Below are positions 12,301-22,966 of a DNA stretch of 64,000 nt, piece by piece. Each line of letters starts with the position of its first letter. Position 1 is the stretch's first letter. Origin of the DNA: Callorhinus ursinus (Eukaryota; Chordata; Mammalia; Carnivora; Otariidae); assembly GCF_003265705.1 (NCBI RefSeq), contig NW_020312966.1:22475208-22539207 (forward strand). Reading direction: 5' to 3'. A model generated the notes under the pieces. That model made no database searches, was not told the DNA's origin, and saw only the letters and a list, made by a program, of their open reading frames with translations. Made by a program: the position numbers and the translations under genes.

Positions 12301-14480
12301 TGACTAAGATATCCATGGGGATCATGGATATTGTGCTAGAGTAAAAAATCCTGTGAACAATGAATGCTTTCAAGCAAAATTAGTCCTCCTTGACTCCAAA
12401 TCTCTTACTATGAAGGATATACAAGACGAAGTTTGGAAGACTATGTTAGCAAAAGAAATGTCAGGGCCAGAAGACAAAGAGAAAGACAAAGATAAGGAGA
12501 CACCCAGATCAAGCATAAAATGCCAGTCCTACATGAGGTCAAAAAGTAGGGTTGGGTGTCTAAAATCCAGCTGAGCTATCCCCAAAAGAGTAAGGATCCT
12601 ATGGGGGGGAAAGAGACCATTGGAGACATAGGGGACATATCTCACTATTGCATAGAAGTATGTCCAAAAACATTTCTCAAAACCCAACCATTAAGGAAAA
12701 TTAAGTAAAGAGAGTGTCTTATAGAGTGGATAGCTGAGTGGCTGGCAATTATCAAGCCCGGGGGGCATGAGTTCCATATCCATCAACAGCAGCCCTCTTC
12801 AGGTAATGTGCTGAGGGTGATTCTCTGATGATGGGATTGGGGGAACCCTGCTCTTGAGGCAATCACGCTGCAAGAGTCTGTGGCCACAGGAAGTTGTCAT
12901 GAACTGGAGTAAACATGCCTTCCAATCAAGAAAGCATGTGCAGCAGGTGGGGAGGCTTGTTACTGCAAATTTTCCCCCACTCCCTGGGGGCCCAGAACAC
13001 CAGCTCCTTGAAGTTCAGAGAGAAACTGGAAATGAAGGTATTTTGAATGTGCTGGATGAGAATAAAGTCTGAAAATGGGCTTATTGCCACTGCAAATTTT
13101 GAACTCCCCAAGATAGCAGGATTATTCTAATGCTACACACTGCGAGGGAAGGCTTTCTCTCCAAGAAATGGAGAATTTAAATAGTGTCATAATTAATTCC
13201 GTGGTGAGATGCTTCTCCCTACTAAATTTTAATTCAAGTCTTGAAGCCTAGACCCCCAGGATAGAATGAATGGCAACCTGGTGAGCCTGAAACAAAGACT
13301 TTCCTTGATTTTATTTCTCCTCTGTTGCTCAGGTATCATTAAGTCTCAGGCAAGAGGAATATGGGTCTAGTTTAATTGTTTTTGGAACCTTCCTTTTGTT
13401 TGGGGTAACTGCAATCAGGATTGAGGACTGGTTTATTGTCTTCTTTTTGTGAGTGTGTGGCTTAATGCTAAGATATTCCTTTGTTCCCAGTGTATACTTT
13501 AGACTTTTTTATAAATAGGAGCACATGAGAAACTTGGCAGGAGTAATCCAATCCAATCCAAAAGCACCTCAAAGCGACATCCCTTCCAGTGAGGGACAGA
13601 CAGGCATCTACTCAGACTTCTGATTTTGGGTTCTGCTTTCTGGCTGAGAGTTAGCAGCCTTCAAACAAGAGCCTTGACAATGATGTTTGCTGGACTTCAA
13701 CTTGAAGATTTTGGACATTCTTTGAACTTAATATTTAAAGGCAAGATAATTGTGTTTTGCTATTTATTTTACTTTGACATTAACCCAAGAGTTTTGATCT
13801 TTGATTTCTGTGGACTTAGATTTGTAAGATCTTATTCTTGACATTTTAGTTTCTCCTCATGTGGTAATGAGGGGTGTTCGTACTTAAATTTGGAATAGCT
13901 CTATAATGCTGGCAACTTATTAGAATGTTTTCATGCTGTCATTTGATTTAATAGCATAACGCATGGTTAAGTTATCTTATGCAATGTGGCTGAACATACT
14001 TTGAGAATAAGAAAAATGAGAATAAGAAATACTATTCTACCCTAGGGAACAGAAGGATCTTCACTTAAATATAAGGAACTGCCCCATTTCAGACACCTCT
14101 TGGGGCAAAATCTAAACTCCTAGGAGCAGAAGGGAGCCCAAAGAACAGCACTAGGGACTTGGGGACTAGACTCAGGAGAGATGAGTGGAACAGTCTTCAT
14201 AGAATGGGGCTTGCCTCTTCTGGGAGAGGTATCCACAAGGCCAGTGGAATGCAGAGCCGAGAGTTAAATGCAATCATTTATGAAAACAAAAACCTGAAAT
14301 GTAATTGGGAGAATTTCTAGCTTTCTGACCTCGTTTTCCTATTTTAATCTTTTTATTTCCAGTAGAGGAACACACCTGGTCTCACTCCCCACCTCTTATT
14401 CATTCTCCTTTATTGGAGGAAGAGATTATATATTGGAGCAGGGGATTAAAAAGAAATATGTGGGCATGACTAGTCCAGCT
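9301..14480. other. Unclassified intergenic DNA, about 5 kb
   Basis: No gene, RNA or clear mobile element is recognised. Local features are an AG dinucleotide run at 11446-11466, a short degenerate gacaaaga tandem near 12474-12492, and a tandem caatc motif near 13548-13559. Open frames of up to 107 codons (for example 12050-12373, minus) show no domain or codon pattern that I can support. Old diverged repeats are probably present but were not identified. Confidence 0.45.
11446..11466. repeat. (AG)n microsatellite
   Basis: An uninterrupted alternating GA tract of about 20 bp lies in otherwise unique sequence. It is too short to be remarkable but could be length-variable. Confidence 0.8.
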
Positions 14481-14932
14481 TGTAGTGTATTGAATAGCAA
14501 CCCCCCTCCCAAATTCATGTCTGCCCAGAATCCAATAATGTGACCTTTTTTTGGAAATAGAGTTGTTGCAGATATAATCAAGTTAAGATGAGTTTATACG
14601 GGATTGGTATGGGCCTTAACTCCAATGACTAGTGTGCTTGTAAGAGAAGAGAGAACACACAGAGACCATGAGGAAGAAGACCATGGGAAGATGGAGGCAT
14701 GGCTTGGAGTGATGCATCTACAAGCCAAGGACCACCGAGGATTGCCGGTGCCACCAGAAGTGAGGAGGAGGCAAGAAAGGATTCTTGACTAGTCTTCAGA
14801 GGGAGCGTAGCACTTCCAATACATTGATTTCAGACCTGAAGTTTTCAGGACTGTGAGGGAATAATTATTTCTTGGGTTAAGCCCCTGAGTTTGTGATAAT
14901 TTGTTATAGCAACCATAGCGAAGAGCTCCATC
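14481..14932 (+). mobile_element. MLT1-type LTR (ERVL-MaLR), plus strand
   Basis: This is a solitary, old, non-coding LTR of the mammalian MaLR group. It starts with TGTAGTGTATTGAATAG (TG start), has caaattcatgtctg near 14509, tccaataatgtgac near 14531, the 'cttgtaagagaagag' block near 14637, the 'gaccatgaggaagaag' block near 14664, and 'gactgtgaggg' with the polyadenylation region near 14850. It ends near 14930 with ttgttatagcaaccatag. No internal retroviral genes are attached. Confidence 0.85.
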
Positions 14933-15360
14933 GTCTTTCTATTTTGCATCAAGGTCTGTCTGCAAGAGGCATGAATTCTGGTCTGCGCTCTGCCATGTGA
15001 TCATCTAGCCACATTGGTGATGAGGGTTGGATCTGTCTAATGCAGGAGTGTAATGCTAATGAGCCCTTTAAACTGGAAACCAGAAGTATAATCTCCAACT
15101 ATCCTAATAGTGATAAAGTTAATAATCTGATCATCTGTATGATCCACATTTATCTCAAGTTGACCCAGTTCAGAAAGGAATTAAGTATGTAACAAATAAC
15201 ATACGTGTATTACATATTGTATTACATACAGTATATATTTATTTTGTTGTTTATTGCCCCCCTAAAATCCCAACACATCATAATATACAGCAAAATTCCC
15301 AACCTTGATACATGCTATAATGTCTTCTTTTCCTCTAAATCAATTAAATTGAGTGGCCCC

Positions 15361-15970
15361 TATCTTAGTCAGATTGGGTGGCCACGACAAGTTGCCACAG
15401 ACTGGGGGTGGGAGGGGGGGCCTTAAACAACAGACCTTTATTTTCTCACGGCTCTGGAGGCTGGAAGTCCAAGATCAAGGTGTCCTCCGTGTTGGTTTCT
15501 GGATCTCTTCCTGGCTTGTAGATGGCCACCCTCTCCCTGTGTCCCCACATGGCCCTTCTCTGTGCACACACAGAGAGAGATCTCTCATGTCTCTTCTTCT
15601 TCTTATGAGGATACTAGTCCTCTTGGATTGGGGCATCACTCTTTTTTTTTAAGATTTTATTTATTTATTTGACAGAGAGACACAGCGAGAGAGGGAACAC
15701 AGCAGGGGCAGGGGGAGTGGGAGAGGGAGAAGCAGGCTTCCCACGGAGCAGGGAGCCCGATGCGGGGCTCGATCCCAGGACCCTGGGATCATGACCTGAG
15801 CCGAAGGCAGACGCTTAACGACTGAGCCACCCAGGCACCCTTCGGGCATCACTCTTACGACCACATTGAACTTAGCTGCCCCCTTAAAGGCCCTGTCTCA
15901 AAATGCAGTCACACTGGGTGCTAAGACTTCAATGGGTAAATTTTAGGGGAACACAATTCAGTCTATAATA
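15361..15970 (-). mobile_element. MLT1-type LTR (ERVL-MaLR), minus strand, split by a SINE
   Basis: The plus strand begins with the complement of the MLT1 3' end (tatcttagtcagattggg), then ccacagactgggggtggg, ccttaaacaacagaccttt and ctggaggctggaagtccaag. It ends with aacacaattcagtctataat near 15968, the complement of the LTR start. A CAN SINE is inserted at 15644-15843, so the LTR predates that SINE. It is non-coding and carries no internal region. Confidence 0.9.
15644..15843 (-). mobile_element. CAN SINE (SINEC), minus strand, inside MLT1 LTR
   Basis: A full SINE with tail complement TTTTTTTAAGATTTTATTTA at the left and head complement GAGCCACCCAGGCACCC at the right. A perfect 13-bp duplication, gggcatcactctt, lies at 15631-15643 and 15844-15856. 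The interrupted MLT1 LTR continues on both sides, giving a clear relative age. The SINE is close to consensus, so it is fairly young. Confidence 0.97.
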
Positions 15971-16318
15971 ACCCCCTTGATTTTGATCTTCTAAAGTCTT
16001 TGTCTCCAAAATCACAGGTTTTTCAAGGACACAAAAATTATCTTATCTATCCTTGACACTCCTGCAAACTTCTTAATGACTTTCTCCTCAAGCCTAACCC
16101 CCCAGAAGGGGTTACTTCCCTACTCACTCTTGGGGGGGGAGACAGTTTTCTTTTCTTTTGCTTTCCTTATCAACTGAAGTCATTATTTGTGCCTCAACAA
16201 CCTGCCGCATCTTTGTAATTTGCCCTGGACCATCTCTGTGGCCTAAAATCCTGAATTTACTTGCCTTCTGTATACATTAAAGATATCAAATCTGTCCTAG
16301 TTTTAAGAATATATTTTA

Positions 16319-16515
16319 CTGGGGCTCCTGGGTGGCTCAGTCGGTTAAGCGGCTACCTTCAGCTCAGGTCATGATCCTGGGGTCCTGGGATCAGATCCCA
16401 CATCAGGCTCCCTGCTCGGCAGGGAGCCTGCTTCTCCCTCTGCCTGCCTCTCCCCCTGCTTGTGTTCTGTCTCTCTCTCTGACAAATAAATAGATAAATA
16501 AATAAATCTTAAAAA
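16319..16515 (+). mobile_element. CAN SINE (SINEC), plus strand
   Basis: The head is GGGGCTCCTGGGTGGCTCAG, followed by the body, a CT-rich block ending in TCTCTCTCTCTGAC, and a TAAA-rich tail. A perfect 14-bp duplication, aagaatatatttta, lies at 16305-16318 and 16516-16529. It is oriented opposite to the SINE about 475 bp upstream. Confidence 0.96.
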
Positions 16516-16850
16516 AAGAATATATTTTATTGTTTTTTCTTGCATCTGGACATTTTCATTGCTTTCTCCTTTCTTAGAACATTCTCCGCTTCTTCATTTG
16601 TCCATGGATGTGCATAACTCTATTCAGTACAATTTTGATTAAGGTCTATAAAACATTACCTTTGCAAGACTCCATTAGTATTCACTCTACTTTGTTTAAT
16701 TTAATTTAGTGGAGGTTCTATAATTAATTTCCAAAAATATAATTAATAATTAGTTTTTAATATATGAAAACATTTAATGAGAATAACAAGGATTCCAACA
16801 TAAACTATTTTCCTAACAAAAGGGATATATTTTCCAATAAAACTGAATAG

Positions 16851-17213
16851 GGTATGTGCTATGGTGAGTGCTGTGAATTGTGCAAGACTGTTGAATCACA
16901 GATCTGTACTTCTGAAACAAATAATGCAATATATGTTAAGAAAAAAAGAAGAAGAAGATAGCAGGAGGGGAAGAATAAAGGGGAGTAAGTCAGAGGGGGA
17001 GACGAACCATGAGAGACGATGGACTCTGAAAAACAAACAGAGTTCTAGAGGGGAGGGGGGTGGGGGGATGGGTTAGCCTGGTGATGGGTATTAAAGAGGG
17101 CACATTCTGCGTGGAGCACTGGGTGTTATGCACAAACAATGAATCATGGAACACTACACCAAAAACTAATGATGTAATATATGGTGATTAACATAACAAT
17201 AAAAAATTAAAAA
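16851..17213 (+). mobile_element. L1 3' end, 5'-truncated, plus strand
   Basis: This is only the 3' UTR of a young carnivore L1. It contains the purine-rich, G-run-bearing tract near 17049-17070 (aggggaggggggtgggg), the block tgggtgttatgcacaaac, and the terminus ttaacataacaataaaa followed by an A-rich tail. It is bounded by a perfect 12-bp duplication, aaaactgaatag, at 16839-16850 and 17214-17225. The apparent 71-codon open frame within it is non-coding UTR. Confidence 0.93.
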
Positions 17214-17225
17214 AAAACTGAATAG

Positions 17226-17690
17226 AAAACTTGGATGGACCCAGCAGGTACTCTGTTAAGTGAAATAAGTCAGTGAGAGAAAGACAAATACCATATGACT
17301 TCACTCATATGTGGAATCTGAAAAACGAAACATGAGAACAACAACAACAAACAAAAACCAAAAGCAGAAACAGATCCATAAACAGAGAACAAACTGATGG
17401 TTGCCAGAGGGGAGAGGGGTGGGGGTTGGGCAAAATGGGCGAATGGGAGGGGGAGGTTCAGGCTTCCAGTTATGGAACGAACAAGTTTTGGGAATAAAAA
17501 ACACAGCCTAGTGAATATAGTCGGTGGTATCATAATAGTGTTGTAGGGTGACAAAGGGTAGCTACCATTGTGGTGAGTAGAGCATAACGTATAGAGTCGT
17601 CAAATCACTGTACTGTCCACCTGAAACTAATGTAACGTGTGCCAACTATACTTAAATAAATATTTTTTAAAAACTGAAAAGTATTGCTTA
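17226..17690 (+). mobile_element. Older L1 3' end, plus strand
   Basis: It starts near the C-terminal part of ORF2 (ttggatggacccagcag, then gttaagtgaaataagtcag, encoding a Leu-Ser-Glu-Ile-Ser-Gln-like peptide). It continues into a diverged 3' UTR and ends ccaactatacttaaataaat with an A-rich tail. It is a different and older subfamily from the L1 piece directly to its left, which inserted beside it. Confidence 0.8.
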
Positions 17691-17809
17691 AAAAAAACCT
17701 ATCCCTTAACTACTTTCTCACCACAATTTCTGTTTCTGTTCTCTCTTTATAACTAGTGGGACTACAGCGTGTGCCCTTCCAGTGCTGGTGAATTTGTGAG
17801 GGTAAATAA

Positions 17810-17824
17810 GGAAGAAAAGAAGAG

Positions 17825-17879
<55 letters not shown>

Positions 17880-17912
17880 AAGAAAGAAAGGGAAAGAGAG
17901 AAAGAACGAAAA
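17810..17912. repeat. (GAAA)n purine microsatellite
   Basis: This is an imperfect GAAA tract of about 100 bp, with a pure core at about 17825-17870 and AG-rich interruptions. Such homopurine tracts often mutate in length and can adopt triplex or mirror-repeat structures. Confidence 0.9.
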
Positions 17913-18180
17913 AGGTCTAGCAACAGTTCTTAGGTTTTCAGTTCTACCAGCAGAAATGATTCCATTCCTTCAGGGAATAGCAAAAACAGTGCAAAGGAAC
18001 TATATCATTAGGTGATAAACCATGCATTGGTTGCATTGTAAACTGACATGGTAAATTCCCTACTTTGCTGTTATGTTTTCCTCTCTCTTGCACTCTATTT
18101 TTATTGAATGGGGAGGTGGCTGTCCTGACTTCAGACAGAAAAGAAGAAGTTGGAGACACTGTCTTAAAAAGCACGATTAA

Positions 18181-18420
18181 TCTATATACAGATCATATCA
18201 TGACACTTGAAATATAAAGATACATGTAAATAAGTAATTAGACTGTACATAGATCCTATCATACTACTCAAAAATATAAAAGATACATGTAAATAGTAAT
18301 TAAACTATACATATATCCTATCATACTACTCGAAAATATAAAATATACATGTAAATAAGTAATTAAACTATACATAGAGCCTATCATACTACTGGAAAAT
18401 ATAAAGATGCATGTAAATAA
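18181..18420. repeat. 62-bp minisatellite, about 4 copies
   Basis: Four direct repeats of 62-63 bp start at about 18181, 18243, 18305 and 18368 (the last is cut short at about 53 bp). Each copy contains cctatcatactac (diverged in copy 1) and acatgtaaataagtaatta (shortened in copy 2 and partial in copy 4). Copies 2-4 are the most alike, and the leftmost is most diverged. The unit is not a repeat family I recognise. Confidence 0.9.
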
Positions 18421-18448
18421 ATATATTTTATTTATATAAAAATTTGTA

Positions 18449-18633
18449 GGATGCCTGGGTGGCGCAGTGGCTTAAGCATCTGACTCTTGATTTCAGCTCA
18501 GGTCATGATCTCAGGGTCGTGAGATGGAGTCCAGAGTCAGACTCCACGCTAAGCATAGAGCCTACTTGGGATTCTCTCTCTGCCCCTCCTCTCATGTCTC
18601 CCTCTCTAAATAAAAATTAAGTAAATAAATAAA
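18449..18633 (+). mobile_element. Older CAN SINE subfamily, plus strand
   Basis: The head is GGATGCCTGGGTGGCGCAGTGG, followed by a body diverged from the other copies (tctgactcttgatttcagc) and a TAAA-type tail. No perfect target-site duplication is visible, only a weak ataaaaatttg-like match. With its divergence, this points to an older insertion. Confidence 0.85.
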
Positions 18634-18886
18634 TAATTTGCAAATATAAATATATGATGCTATTACACACCTATTATGTTTGTACATGAGTACATTATAT
18701 TATTCGCATCAAATGTTGATTTGCAATTGTGAATAAAAGTTTCCTTAGAGGTAAAATAACTCACCAAGGATGGTTCTGTCTCTACTATAGCATGCTCACA
18801 CTGTATTATCATTTATTCATCTGGTTTCCCCTTCTTAAGAGAAAGAAGGAATCATGCTTTGTCTTTATAATTCAACATTATGTCTT

Positions 18887-19634
18887 TTCTTTTAAAGATT
18901 TTATTTATTTCCTTGTCGGAGAGCAAGACCACAAGCAGGGGGAGAGGTGGCAGAGGGAGACGGAGACTCCCCGCCAAGCAGGGAGCCCGACATGGGACTC
19001 GATCCCAGGACCCTGGGATCATGACCTGAGCCGAAGGCAGACGCTTAACGACTGAGCCACTCAGGTGCCCCTTTTTATTAGTTTTTATTTCAATTCCAGT
19101 AAGTTAACATACAGTGTCATGTTAGTTTCAGGTGTATAATATAGTGACTCAACACTTGCATACATCACCTGGTGTTTTTCTCGACAAGTGCCCTCCTTAA
19201 TCCACTCACCTATTTTACCCATTCCCTCACCCACCACCCCTCTGGTAACCATCAGTTTGTTGTTGTTGTTAAGAGTCTATTTCTGTTTGCCTCTCTCTCT
19301 TTTTCCCTTTGTTCATTTGTTTTGTTTCCTAAATTCCACATATGAGTAAAATCATAGGTTATTTGTCTTTCTCTGACTTATTTCACTTAGCATAATACTC
19401 TCTAGCCCCATTCATGTCGGTGCAAATGGCAAGATTTCATTCTTTTTTTGCGGCTGAGTGAGTAATATTCCATTGTGTATATATCACATCTCCTTTATCC
19501 ATTCATCAGCCGTTGGACATTTGGGCTCTTTCCATAACTTGGCTATTGTTAATAATGCTGCTATAAGCATAGGGGTGCATGTACCCCTTTGAATTAGTAT
19601 TTTTATATCCTTTGGGTAAATATCCTGTAGTCAG
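18887..19634 (-). mobile_element. L1 3' end of intermediate age, minus strand, with a SINE at its tail
   Basis: From 19072 to 19634 the plus strand is the complement of L1 3' UTR and ORF2 C-terminus (for example aatattccattgtgtatata at 19467 and ttggctattgttaataatg at 19540). A perfect 11-bp duplication, cattatgtctt, lies at 18876-18886 and 19635-19645. It encloses both this L1 and the CAN SINE at 18888-19070. The L1 therefore inserted first, and the SINE later landed in or beside its A-tail. Confidence 0.88.
18888..19070 (-). mobile_element. CAN SINE (SINEC), minus strand, in L1 tail
   Basis: The tail complement TTTAAAGATTTTATTTATTT is at the left and the head complement GAGCCACTCAGGTGCCC at the right. 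It has no separate convincing duplication apart from T-rich sequence on both sides. It lies between the outer 11-bp duplication and the L1 body, as expected for insertion into the L1 poly(A) tract. Confidence 0.93.
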
Positions 19635-19645
19635 CATTATGTCTT

Positions 19646-22600
19646 AAAGTTTACAACAAAGTAGGTGTTGGATAAAAATTTTGTGAGTTTTAGGAGGAAA
19701 AAAGAATGAATGAATGATCTTAGTAACCTTTTTCCCAAATATCTTGATTGCTTCCAGACCTGTTGATATTAAACAGCGTTACCATTTTTAAATGGAACCC
19801 AATGTCCCTTTCTACTTTCCACTAACTCCAAAATGTAAATATTACTAATGACACACAATAAGACATTCACAATCTCAATGAGGCTTTTAAGCAACATCCA
19901 TTTATGTGGTTTTGCACGTTCTACCTCGTACTTACGAGGAGTATACTGTAAGATGAGTCACTTAAGCCAAACTGAATGGGTACCAGGGAGAAGGGCACAA
20001 AAGCTATTGTCTCAGTAATGCTATTGGTGTCCATTTGCTTTGACCTACAATGTTTTCATTTAGGAGGGACCCACAGGGAAGGTTAAAACGAAAATAATAC
20101 CTAGGTCGATGCTTCTATTTAAAGCAAAGAAGTCACCGCTCATAAACTTCACAGGACACAATTGAGGGAAGATAATCTCCGCAAAGAAAAAGCCATTGTC
20201 AAAAGAGACACAGATTTAAATATAAGTACTATCTGCTAAAGGGAGGCGCCATCATGAGCCTGTGCCAGGTTTATTCTTACTAATGCTTATAACAGACAAG
20301 GACGGACTGCCAGGTGACCTAACCAGGATTGACTGGTCTGTGTCTTTGAAGTGAAGGCCCAGAAATGTGCACTAAGAGAATGACCAGGATAATGAGATAA
20401 GTAAATTGGAGATCTGAAAGCAGGATAATTTTATTAGGGCTGGAATAGAATAGTTACATAGGATATCAAAATGAAGAATATTAGCTGACCGGGGTGACTA
20501 AGCTAGGAAAACCACAGGACATGAGAACATCAGAATTGCTGATCAACAATCATCCACAAAGGATTTAAGGGGATTTCGATGAAAGACAGCTGAACATAGC
20601 ACAAAATGGTGGCTAATTATAAGAATTGAAACTCAGCAGTCAGGCCTTACATTTCTGCTATTTCAATGACAAGATTTGGAATTCTAAGCAAGTTAATTAT
20701 AGCTTGGTTTCTTCATCTGTGCAATGGAGAAAATTATATATACATAATAATAGTTACAGTTATTGATATGGAGATTAAATGAGATAATATCTATAAAACA
20801 TTTAGCACAGTGCCTGGTACTTATAAAAGGTCAATAAACAACATAGAAGCATAAACACGTCACTGTTATTATTAGCATACAGTCTTAAGTCAGGGAGATT
20901 CTTGGACACCAGTTTGACATATATAAAAAAAATAGAAGAAAAAGATTTTTTTTTCAGTGACTAAGAAAACTACACAGTAAAATTCTGTATGAAATTGACA
21001 CAGAAGCCAAGTAGAAGATTGAGGATTCTAAAATAGAATAAAATCCTGGCTCCACTGTAAAAATCTATCAGGTTATAATGAAAAGCTGTGTTCTGGAGTT
21101 CACCAATTGAAATATAACCTGTGGCCCTGTGACCTCAACGTGAGTTCAGTTGTACTCTGTAAATCATGGTTCACATGTTATATAGAACAGTTCAAAAAAT
21201 GAATGAAATAGACAAAATCCTAATGCCATATGCTTTAGTATTAAAACCCCTAAACTCTTATAGCTGCATAAATTGCAAGATAAGCTTATCTGTTAGCCGC
21301 ATATCATATTCCATTCGATCAGACCTATGGTTGTTTCAAGGATAAGTATTACCTAATTACCAGGCAACCTGGTAGTTTTTGTTGCTGGGAAATTTTTTTT
21401 TTACAATAAATCTTTACTTACTAAAATATGATTAGGGGCAACTCTAATCAGGTTTAAGTAATATTGAGATTCTCCTGGGTTATATCCACCATGTCTAGAT
21501 CCTGAAGAAGTATCCCAATTACTTAGTCTTTTCTCAATCAACAAATTAACATTCATGCCAACACCCAATAAAAAGTGGCCACTGATTCTCTCTGTTCTCA
21601 GTTCGGCCTTGAGTCCTCAGACTGACCCAACCCAGACTGACCCAACTCCCCTTCAAGTTCTGATCTATTCTTGATGATTCTGGGTCCTGAACTTGTGAGT
21701 TCCTTTACAACTACAGTTTTATTTGTTCCCAGATTTCATCTCAGTATCATTGCCAATTCTGTCCTGTTGTGTTTTCTACCAGGAGCTGGATTTCTTCTTT
21801 GTCTCCACTGCTATGAGTTACTCTTTGCAAATAACCCAAATAGTCCAGCCAGGATTTAAGAACTTACACCTCACCACCCACCCTGGAAGGTAGATGTTCG
21901 TGACATTTTCAGAGGAACCAGACCATAGGGAGCCCTCAAATTGGTGGCAATCTCTGGATAGAACTTCTAACTTGAGCCCCACATTTAATATAGTGATGAA
22001 GATATTGTAAAGATTCCTCTTAATACTCTTCCATTAGTTTGGTAAAAGCCCCACATTTCTGCTCTCACAAGAAGGTCCAAAGCCCCTCTTACTCTTCAAA
22101 TTAATGCATAATCCATAACTCTGTTACTCCTTTTATTCAAGCTATCACCTAACATTCCCTTCCCTGTCGTATCTGGACAGAAAAAAAATGTTTAGTGGGT
22201 AAATAAGAATGTTTCCAGTTGCTTGTCTCTTTCTGGGCCATAAGAGAGGGTGCTATTTTAGTCCATCTCAATAATTTTTCCTTGGCATTGTTATTAGTCA
22301 ATTTGGATCCCTCAACTTCATATCCTTGAAACTTCCTACATTTTTTTTTTCCTGAGAATTTGGGCGAGAGGCCAAAGTTAAATGTGGGGAAATCAAGTTC
22401 TCTGTCAGACCAGGTGGTAGTGTCAGTCATCACCATGACATTCTTGGATTATTGGATTTCATATCTTCCCGCCAAGCCACCGTTTCCTTCCAGATTCCAG
22501 CCGGCCCATTCTTTCAGCCTCAGCTTGTGCTTACAAGCATAATTCTCTTAGTTTATAATTAGTCCTCCACATTCACTGGGGAAGAAATGATGGAGGAGAG

Positions 22601-22710
22601 GGAAGGGAATGGACATAATGCTTCAATTCTAAAACATGATCAACTGTAAGAAAGTGAGAAGCATCATCGATTTAGTATTAGCTTTGGAGGAGGAATCTTA
22701 TAAAACACAT
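19646..22710. other. Unclassified intergenic DNA with one MIR
   Basis: Apart from the MIR-like segment at about 20640-20860, I recognise nothing in this stretch. Short open frames (62-95 codons) at 21671-22542 have no domains and overlap on opposite strands. Confidence 0.45.
20640..20860 (+). mobile_element. MIR SINE remnant
   Basis: The MIR core is recognisable: cttcatctgtgcaatgga (20709), gagattaaatgagataata (20770), and cacagtgcctggtacttata near the 3' end (20806-20825), followed by aataaac. It is old, with indels. Confidence 0.7.
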
Positions 22711-22721
22711 CACAGATGTTT

Positions 22722-22898
22722 ATAAAGAGTTTATTTATTTATTTGACAGAGAAAGAGCACGAGTAGGCAGAGTGAGAAGGAGGGAGAAGCAGACTCCCCG
22801 TTGAGCACAGAGCCCAATGTGGGGCTCGATCCTGGGACCCTGGGATCATGACCTGAGCCGAAGGCAGACGCTTAACCAGCTGAGGCACCTAGACACCC
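22722..22898 (-). mobile_element. CAN SINE (SINEC), minus strand
   Basis: A-tail complement ttatttatttatttgacag at the left; body and head complement ending GAGGCACCTAGACACCC at the right. An 11-bp duplication, cacagatgttt, lies at 22711-22721 and 22899-22909. Its right duplication ends one base before the duplication of the tRNA-half insertion at 22911, so two retrotransposition events sit back to back. Confidence 0.95.
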
Positions 22899-22926
22899 CA
22901 CAGATGTTTTAAAAGTACAAAATATC

Positions 22927-22966
22927 AGGTGCCTCGTTAGCGCAGTAGGTAGCGCGTCAGTCTCAT
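22927..22966 (+). pseudogene. tRNA-Met 5'-half tailless retropseudogene
   Basis: From 22931 the sequence matches, as I know it, the mammalian elongator tRNA-Met(CAT) from its first base through acceptor 5' strand, D arm (with box A, TAGCGCAGTAGG) and anticodon-stem 5' strand. It ends at the CAT anticodon (22964-22966). The anticodon 3' strand, variable loop, T arm, box B and acceptor 3' strand are absent, so this is not a working tRNA. Four bases, aggt, precede the tRNA start. The insert has no A-tail. It is enclosed by a perfect 16-bp duplication, aaaagtacaaaatatc, at 22911-22926 and 22967-22982. The left copy follows TTTT, giving a TTTT/AAAA junction like the L1 endonuclease target. The first AA of the right duplication also matches tRNA positions 37-38, a 2-nt microhomology. 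Tailless tRNA-derived retropseudogenes are a known mammalian class; assignment here is by eye. Confidence 0.9.

Noticed and set aside
14481..15970. A complete endogenous retrovirus between the two MLT1 LTRs
   Set aside because: The LTRs are in opposite orientation, about 430 bp apart, with no gag or pol sequence between them, so they are two independent solo elements.
18181..18420. CRISPR-like array
   Set aside because: The repeats are 62-bp tandem units with no distinct spacers, and the genome is mammalian.
22931..22966. Functional tRNA-Met gene
   Set aside because: Only the 5' half is present. The T arm, box B and acceptor 3' strand are missing, so it can neither fold nor be transcribed as a normal tRNA gene.
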